This document shows positions 34,902-39,370 of a stretch of DNA of 39,370 bases, in pieces. Under the pieces are notes generated by a model. It saw only the letters and a program-made list of their open reading frames with translations, was not told the DNA's origin and did no database searches. A program made the position numbers and the translations under genes. How positions within the stretch are numbered: the stretch's first letter is position 1; every line of letters starts with the position of its first letter. Source of the DNA: Acidimicrobiia bacterium (GTDB taxonomy: Bacteria; Acidobacteriota; Vicinamibacteria; Vicinamibacterales; SCN-69-37); assembly GCA_016871335.1 (NCBI GenBank), contig VFZF01000023.1:1-39370 (forward strand), given 5' to 3'.

Positions 34902-35010
34902 GCGTACGCGGGTGACGCCGAACGGGGCGCCCCGTCTGGCGCGGAGCGGGGCGAGCACCAGATGGGGCTGGTCGGCGGCAGGACCCGCCGACGCCGGGCT
35001 CCTGGCACCT
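34902..35010 (-). repeat. Dispersed intergenic repeat, copy B, inverted relative to copy A
   Basis: The reverse complement of this segment matches 33740-33884 over both conserved blocks but lacks most of the central insert. It lies between tRNA-Arg and the apt stop. Together the two copies form an inverted pair about 1 kb apart around the frameshifted gene and tRNA. No gene is seen in 34847-35030 apart from this repeat. Confidence 0.7.
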
Positions 35011-35030
35011 GGAACACCGGCGGCGGAACG

Positions 35031-35567
35031 TCAGTACGCGAGCACAGCGTTGACGCGTTCTTCCACGAGCTTCGACCGGCCGCCGAGCGCGAGGAGTTCG
35101 ATGAGCACCTGGACGGCGACGACGTCGGCACCCAGGCCGCGGACGAGACCACCGGTGGCAGCTGCGGTGCCACCGGTGGCCAGCAGGTCATCCACGATCA
35201 GCACGCGCTGGCCTGCGGACACGGCATCTTCATGAATTTCGAGCGAGTCGGTGCCGTATTCGAGATCGTACGTCGTGCGGCGGGTCGTGGACGGCAACTT
35301 GCCGATCTTTCGCACGGGCGCAAACCCGGCGCCGATGCGATCCGCCACCGCGGCACCAAAGATGAACCCGCGGCTCTCGATGCCGACAACGATGTCGACC
35401 TGGCCTGCGCCGTAGGGCGCCGCCATGGCATCCACCGCCGACCTGAACCCCTGCGGGTCCTTCATCAGCGTCGTGATGTCGTAAAACAGGATCCCCGGCT
35501 TCGGAAAGTCGGGGACGCTTCTTATTCGCGCTTTCAGAAATTCCAAGTGGGCCTCACGCGGGTTCAT
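35031..35567 (-). CDS. apt: Adenine phosphoribosyltransferase
   Basis: Apt salvages adenine with PRPP to AMP. The 178-residue protein follows the family throughout: S-V-P-D-F-P-K-P-G-I-L-F-Y-D-I-T-T-L near the start, V-G-I-E-S-R-G-F-I-F-G, F-A-P-V-R-K-I-G-K-L-P, Y-D-L-E-Y-G-T-D-S-L-E-I-H and the PRPP-binding loop V-L-I-V-D-D-L-L-A-T-G-G-T. The ATG at 35567 fits the family start, but it and the next four bases are one copy of the ATGAACC word in the 35561-35657 palindrome. No Shine-Dalgarno site is visible, so folding of this leader could affect initiation. Confidence 0.95.
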   Translation of the reverse strand: MNPREAHLEFLKARIRSVPDFPKPGILFYDITTLMKDPQGFRSAVDAMAAPYGAGQVDIVVGIESRGFIFGAAVADRIGAGFAPVRKIGKLPSTTRRTTYDLEYGTDSLEIHEDAVSAGQRVLIVDDLLATGGTAAATGGLVRGLGADVVAVQVLIELLALGGRSKLVEERVNAVLAY

Positions 35568-35657
35568 GGTTCATCGGTTCATCGGTTCATGGTGCTGGTG
35601 CGGGGTTCCGAACCTGGAACCAGCACCATGAACCCATGAACCGATGAACCATGAACC
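35561..35657. repeat. Long near-perfect palindrome of ATGAACC words overlapping the apt start
   Basis: The left arm 35561-35599 and right arm 35619-35657 are reverse complements over 39 nt with one mismatch (C at 35583 against C at 35635). The 19-nt loop holds a further small palindrome, GGTTC-C-GAACC at 35604-35614. Each arm contains several copies of the word GGTTCAT (ATGAACC on the other strand). It fills almost all of the gap between the Asp-box protein stop (35664) and apt. The apt ATG (35567-35565) lies inside the left arm. Confidence 0.85.
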
Positions 35658-35663
35658 ACGCCG

Positions 35664-38600
35664 TTACTTGACCACGACCGCCGTGAGTTTGGCCCCCACA
35701 GCCACCTTGTTGTAGGCCGCGAGATCGCTCGTGAGGTTCGTCTCGATCGCCTTGAACAACGCGTTGGTCTCGGGCAACAGGTCGTTGTAGCGCTCGATGA
35801 CGCCGCGGTTCGGCCACCGCTCGGTCGCGGACGCATTGCCGTAGAGCACCACCCACTGGTTGTCGAGCCGGCCCGGGAAGTTGAGCGCGTCCTGGCCGCC
35901 TTCACCCTGCACCTGCGTGAGGATGCTCTCATTGGCAAACAACTTGTCGTGATACGCCTGCGCCGCGCGCCCCGCCGCGCTGGTCGCGCCCGCTGCCTTG
36001 ATGTGCTCCTGCAACTGGGCCTTGACGCTGCGGATCCGGGCGAGCTCGTCATACAGCTTCTTCGTGGTTTCGCCGGTGGCCACGGTCATCTTGAACTGCT
36101 CGTCGTACTGCGCATCGGTGGCACGCGGCCACCGCGGATCCGGATGCAGGTCGAACGACTGCGTCACCGTCCACGCGCCTGAGGTGACGCGGGCGGTATA
36201 GGTGCCGGGCTTGAACTTCGCACCCTGCCCGCCGCCACCACCCCACATTACGATGCCCGGCGGTACCGTGTACGGCGATGGCAGACGCGGATTCCACGTC
36301 ACGGAATTCAGGCCCTGGAACGCCGTGGCGCCGCCACCGAACCCGCCGCGGCCACCGCCGCGGCCACCAGCACCCCGACCGCCGCGACCGGGTGCTGCCG
36401 CGCCCGGGGGCGCCGGTACCGGCCGGTCCGCCGGCTGGCCGGTGGCCCTCCACAGTACCACGCCGGCGGCGTCAAGCACCTCGACCTGCACCGGCGCCGT
36501 CGGCTTGTCTTTGAACCAGTACTGGATCGTCGGGAGCCGCCCACCCTGGCGATACGCGTCTTCCGGCTTGTAGAGAATCGCATCGGGCGTCGTCGCCGCA
36601 GGCGCCATGGACTGCAGAGGCGACAGGTTGTCCATGATCCAGTAGCCGCGGCCCTGCGTGGCCACGACGAGGTCGTTGCGGAAGACCTGCAAGTCGGTAA
36701 TCGGCGTGCGCGGCAGGTTGTTCTGGAACGACTGCCAGTTGCGGCCGTCGTTGAACGAAATATACATGCCGAACTCGGTGCCGGCATACAGCAGCCCTTT
36801 CTTCTTCGGGTCCTCCTGCAGCGCGCGCGTGAAGTGCGTGGCCGGAATGCCGTTGGTGCCGTCCGCAATCCGCGTCCACGACTTGCCGTAGTCATCCGTG
36901 CGCCAGATGTACGGGGTGAAGTCGCCCATGCGATAGCGATGCATCACGACGAAGGCGCGTGCCGGATCGTGGTCCGACGGATCGATCGTGTTGATCGTGC
37001 CTTCCGGCCAGTCGTTGGGCGTGACGTTGGTCCATGTCTTGCCGTTGTCCCGTGACAGATGCACCAGGCCGTCGTCGCTGCCCGCCCAGAACAGGCCGGG
37101 CGTCGTCGGCGATTCCTCAAACGCGAAGATCGTCGCGTAGACCTCGACGCCGGTGTTGTCGCGCGTGATGCCTTCGCCGCCCGAGTACTGCTGCCGACGT
37201 TTGTCATTGCGCGTCAGGTCGGGGCTGATGACATCCCAGTTCGCGCCACCGTCCGTCGTCCGGTGCACCACCTGTGAGGTGGTGTAGACAACGTCAGGCG
37301 TGTGCCAGGAGATCTTGATGGGGTTGTTCCATTGGAAGCGGTACTTCATGTCGGCCGCACGCTGCCCCGTCTGGGAGTCCGCGTAGACGCGCACGTTTTC
37401 CGTGAGTCCGTTCTCGCGATCGACGCGCTGCAACGTGCCGCCGTAGTTGCCGGCGTAGTTGAGCGAGGCTCGTCGCGGGTCGACCGCCACGTAGCCGGAT
37501 TCGCCGCCGCCCATCGAATAAGGTTCCGCGTTGCCCTGGCTCGGCACACCAATCGTGCTGTTGTCCTGCTGGCCGCCGTACACCCAGTAGGGATACCGGT
37601 TGTCCACGGACACGCGATACATCTCGGACGTCGGCTGGTTGTCCTGGCCGGACCAGCCGGCGCCGGTCGAGACCGCCGCGCCGCCATCGTTGCCGGTGAT
37701 GATGATCTTGTTGTTCGTCGGGTTGATCCACAGGTCGTGATAGTCGCTGTGCGACTGGATGCCGGCGGAACCAAACGTTTTGCCGCCGTCGGTGGACTTG
37801 AACGCGCCGACGTTCAGACCGTACACCGTGTCCACGTCCACCGGGTCGGCGTGAATGTGCGTGTAGTACCACGCGCGCTGCTGGAGGGCGCGCCCCGTGA
37901 AGCCGCGCTCCCACGTCAGGCCGCCATCACGCGAAATGTAGACGCCGCCCTGATCGCCGGCTGCCTCCACCTGCGCATACACGCGGTTGGAATCCGCACC
38001 CGAAATCGACACGCCGATACGGCCGACCATCACCTTGTCGGGCAGGCCACCGCCGAGTTTGGTCCACGTCGTGCCCCCGTCGGTCGAGCGGAACATGCCG
38101 CCTTCGGTGGAACCGGATTCGATGGTCCACGGCTTGCGCTCGGTGGTCCACATCGCGGCAATCAGGATCTCCGGATTCTTCGGGTCCATCGCCAGGTCGA
38201 CGGCACCGGTGCGGTTGCTGATGAAGTGCACGCGCTGCCACGACTTGCCGCCGTCACGGGTGCGGAAGACGCCGCGCTCGTCGCTCGGCGCGAACATGTT
38301 GCCGAGCACCGCGACATAGGCGATGTCGGGGTTGGTCGGGTGAATGCGCACGCGGCCGATGGTGCCGGACGCCCGCAGTCCGGCGTGCTGCCAGGTCTTG
38401 CCCGCGTCCGACGACTTGTACATGCCGACACCGGGAGACACGTTACCGCGCGGACACGCGGATCCCGTGCCCACATAAATCACGCCGGGGTTCGACAGCG
38501 ACACGTCGATGGCCCCGACCGATCCGGCCTCGAAGAAGCCATCCGACAGGTTCGTCCACGTCTCGCCCGAGTTCGTCGACTGCCAGACGCCGCCACCGGT

Positions 38601-38831
38601 GTAGCCGGCGTAAAAGAGCGTCGGGTTCGACGGCACCCCGACCACCGCCGTGGAACGGCCCCCGCGGCTGAACACCGACAGATGCCGGTACTGCATGCCG
38701 TCGAGCACCGCCGGGTCGACCTGCAGGGCCTGCGTGGCCTGCTCCGCCCCGAGTCGTGGCGACGCCACCGTTCCCGCGATCATCACGACCGCGGCTACCA
38801 GCAATGCGCTCGCGCGCCAAGTTCTTGTCAT
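35664..38831 (-). CDS. Secreted Asp-box (BNR/sortilin-like) beta-propeller protein
   Basis: This 1055-residue protein starts with a signal peptide (M-T-R-T-W-R-A-S-A-L-L-V-A-A-V-V-M-I-A-G, cleaved near residue 30). It then has at least nine Asp-box repeats of the form S/T-x-D/N-x-G-x-T/S-W: S-T-N-S-G-E-T-W, S-S-D-A-G-K-T-W, T-R-D-G-G-K-S-W, S-T-D-G-G-T-T-W, S-R-D-G-G-L-T-W, S-T-D-G-G-K-T-F, T-T-D-G-G-A-N-W, S-R-D-N-G-K-T-W and T-D-D-Y-G-K-S-W. These form two propellers like those of VPS10/sortilin and BNR glycosidase-related proteins. A Gly/Arg-rich linker follows at roughly 800-830, then a C-terminal domain. Expanded families of this kind are common in Acidobacteriota. The ATG at 38831 has AGGAGG six bases upstream. 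Confidence 0.85.
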   Translation of the reverse strand: MTRTWRASALLVAAVVMIAGTVASPRLGAEQATQALQVDPAVLDGMQYRHLSVFSRGGRSTAVVGVPSNPTLFYAGYTGGGVWQSTNSGETWTNLSDGFFEAGSVGAIDVSLSNPGVIYVGTGSACPRGNVSPGVGMYKSSDAGKTWQHAGLRASGTIGRVRIHPTNPDIAYVAVLGNMFAPSDERGVFRTRDGGKSWQRVHFISNRTGAVDLAMDPKNPEILIAAMWTTERKPWTIESGSTEGGMFRSTDGGTTWTKLGGGLPDKVMVGRIGVSISGADSNRVYAQVEAAGDQGGVYISRDGGLTWERGFTGRALQQRAWYYTHIHADPVDVDTVYGLNVGAFKSTDGGKTFGSAGIQSHSDYHDLWINPTNNKIIITGNDGGAAVSTGAGWSGQDNQPTSEMYRVSVDNRYPYWVYGGQQDNSTIGVPSQGNAEPYSMGGGESGYVAVDPRRASLNYAGNYGGTLQRVDRENGLTENVRVYADSQTGQRAADMKYRFQWNNPIKISWHTPDVVYTTSQVVHRTTDGGANWDVISPDLTRNDKRRQQYSGGEGITRDNTGVEVYATIFAFEESPTTPGLFWAGSDDGLVHLSRDNGKTWTNVTPNDWPEGTINTIDPSDHDPARAFVVMHRYRMGDFTPYIWRTDDYGKSWTRIADGTNGIPATHFTRALQEDPKKKGLLYAGTEFGMYISFNDGRNWQSFQNNLPRTPITDLQVFRNDLVVATQGRGYWIMDNLSPLQSMAPAATTPDAILYKPEDAYRQGGRLPTIQYWFKDKPTAPVQVEVLDAAGVVLWRATGQPADRPVPAPPGAAAPGRGGRGAGGRGGGRGGFGGGATAFQGLNSVTWNPRLPSPYTVPPGIVMWGGGGGQGAKFKPGTYTARVTSGAWTVTQSFDLHPDPRWPRATDAQYDEQFKMTVATGETTKKLYDELARIRSVKAQLQEHIKAAGATSAAGRAAQAYHDKLFANESILTQVQGEGGQDALNFPGRLDNQWVVLYGNASATERWPNRGVIERYNDLLPETNALFKAIETNLTSDLAAYNKVAVGAKLTAVVVK

Positions 38832-38865
38832 GGGTATCCTCCTGAACACGTTCCCAACCTGTGGA

Positions 38866-38894
38866 AGGGTACCTGACGGCGCGGAATCATTCAA
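38866..38894 (-). promoter_or_regulatory. Candidate promoter for the Asp-box protein gene
   Basis: The minus strand has TTGAAT (38894-38889), a 17-nt spacer and TACCCT (38871-38866). Transcription would start near 38859, giving a leader of about 28 nt that contains the AGGAGG ribosome site. Confidence 0.4.
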
Positions 38895-38899
38895 CCGAT

Positions 38900-38922
38900 G
38901 GCCTCCTACAGTTCAGGAGGCC
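38900..38922. repeat. Inverted repeat in the divergent spacer
   Basis: GGCCTCCT at 38900-38907 is matched exactly by AGGAGGCC at 38915-38922 around a 7-nt loop. It lies between the divergent Asp-box and TonB-receptor genes, next to the -35-like box of the former. It may be an operator for a dimeric regulator or a hairpin in the receptor leader. No T-tract follows. Confidence 0.5.
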
Positions 38923-38959
38923 CTACGCACAGCGCCTGTCGCGATAAGCTGGACGGCCA

Positions 38960-39370
38960 ATGCGACGCTCCATGCATGCGCCCCTCGGGGTCGGCCTCGC
39001 GGCTGCGCTTCTGCTGCCCTCTCCGGCCACCGCTCAGAACGTGCCGCGCGTGACAAGCGACGTGGTCGTGACGGCGACGGTCACGCCGGTGCCCGCAGAC
39101 ACGGTGGGCCGTTCAGTCTCCACGCTCACTCGCGACGACCTTACACTGTTGGGCGTCTCATCTCTGGTGGACGGCTTGCGACTGCTAGCCGGCGTCGACC
39201 TTCGTGCGCGCGGCGGCGCCGGCGTGCAAACCGACTTCAGCCTGCGGGGCGCCACGTTCGGCCAGGCATTGGTACTGATCGATGGTGTGCGTCTGAACAA
39301 CGCGCAGAGCGGCCATCACAACGGCGAGTTCCCCGCCCCCATGGTCGCCATCGATCGCATCGAGGTCGTG
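38960..39370 (+). CDS. TonB-dependent outer-membrane receptor, N-terminal part, cut by window edge
   Basis: From the ATG at 38960 the frame runs open to the window end (137 codons). A signal peptide (to about residue 25, A-T-A-Q) is followed by S-D-V-V-V-T-A-T-V-T-P, the usual start of the plug domain. The plug continues G-V-S-S-L-V-D-G-L-R-L-L-A-G-V-D, S-L-R-G-A-T-F-G-Q-A-L-V-L-I-D-G-V-R-L-N-N-A-Q-S and I-D-R-I-E-V-V. The tight L-I-D-G-V-R-L-N-N-x-Q form is close to BtuB-like receptors, so a cobalamin or small-siderophore ligand is possible. No cobalamin riboswitch is visible in the 128-nt leader, and the beta-barrel is outside the window. Confidence 0.85.
   Translation, partial: MRRSMHAPLGVGLAAALLLPSPATAQNVPRVTSDVVVTATVTPVPADTVGRSVSTLTRDDLTLLGVSSLVDGLRLLAGVDLRARGGAGVQTDFSLRGATFGQALVLIDGVRLNNAQSGHHNGEFPAPMVAIDRIEVV

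Noticed and set aside
35561-35657. CRISPR-like repeat array
   Set aside because: The repeated words are 7-8 nt without unique spacers and form one palindrome; no cas genes are near.
38832-38960. Cobalamin riboswitch before the BtuB-like receptor
   Set aside because: The leader is too short and lacks the conserved GCCACTG-type box; only a simple inverted repeat is present.

Overview
The window is a dense, GC-rich chromosomal segment of a diderm (LPS-transporting) bacterium. Fused and neighbouring LPS-transport genes, a TonB-dependent receptor, sigma-54, HPr kinase in a rapZ/EIIA-Man/HPr/Enzyme I cluster, and a large secreted Asp-box (BNR/sortilin-like) protein together suggest Acidobacteriota, perhaps class Vicinamibacteria. 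That placement is inference; no 16S rRNA gene is present.

Layout. (a) 1-239: start of a DUF418 (YeiB-like) membrane protein on the minus strand, cut by the window edge. (b) 240-742: AT-richer spacer with a decayed IS3-type transposase fragment and a perfect inverted repeat. (c) 743-17545, minus strand: thirteen genes read in the order guaA, dnaE, accA, recJ, lptC/lptA fusion, lptB, rpoN, hprK, rapZ, EIIA-Man, HPr, ptsI, cupin. Almost every junction overlaps by 1-16 nt and the largest gap is 48 nt, so this looks like one transcription unit joining GMP, DNA, fatty-acid and LPS functions to a regulatory PTS. (d) 17582-24860: PQQ-propeller protein (+), PLP aminotransferase and membrane protein (-), and a very large NtrY-like sensor kinase (+). 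(e) 24817-27764, minus: tsaB, rimI, a DUF465 small protein, psd and pssA. (f) 27808-32845, plus: mutS, a peptide-binding lipoprotein and an agmatinase-family enzyme, all overlapping. (g) 32844-35660: a YfgM-like TPR protein, a frameshifted hypothetical gene, tRNA-Arg(CCT), apt, and several repeats. (h) 35664-39370: a secreted Asp-box propeller protein (-) diverging from a truncated TonB-dependent receptor (+).

How the parts work together. Enzyme I, HPr (His15 and Ser46 both present), EIIA-Man and HPr kinase form a complete phosphorelay with no sugar permease in view, next to rpoN and rapZ, as expected of a regulatory PTS. LptB and the LptC/LptA fusion belong to LPS export. PssA and Psd make phosphatidylethanolamine. 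TsaB belongs to tRNA t6A synthesis and RimI to ribosomal protein acetylation.

The least ordinary points are: a 722-residue LptC/LptA fusion; two intergenic palindromes built from repeated 7-8 nt words, one containing the apt start codon; an inverted pair of dispersed repeats around the tRNA-Arg region; -10-like hexamers placed directly upstream of start codons at divergent gene pairs, suggesting leaderless transcripts; and a short gene that one extra G would restore. No CRISPR array, prophage or obvious new defence system was found.
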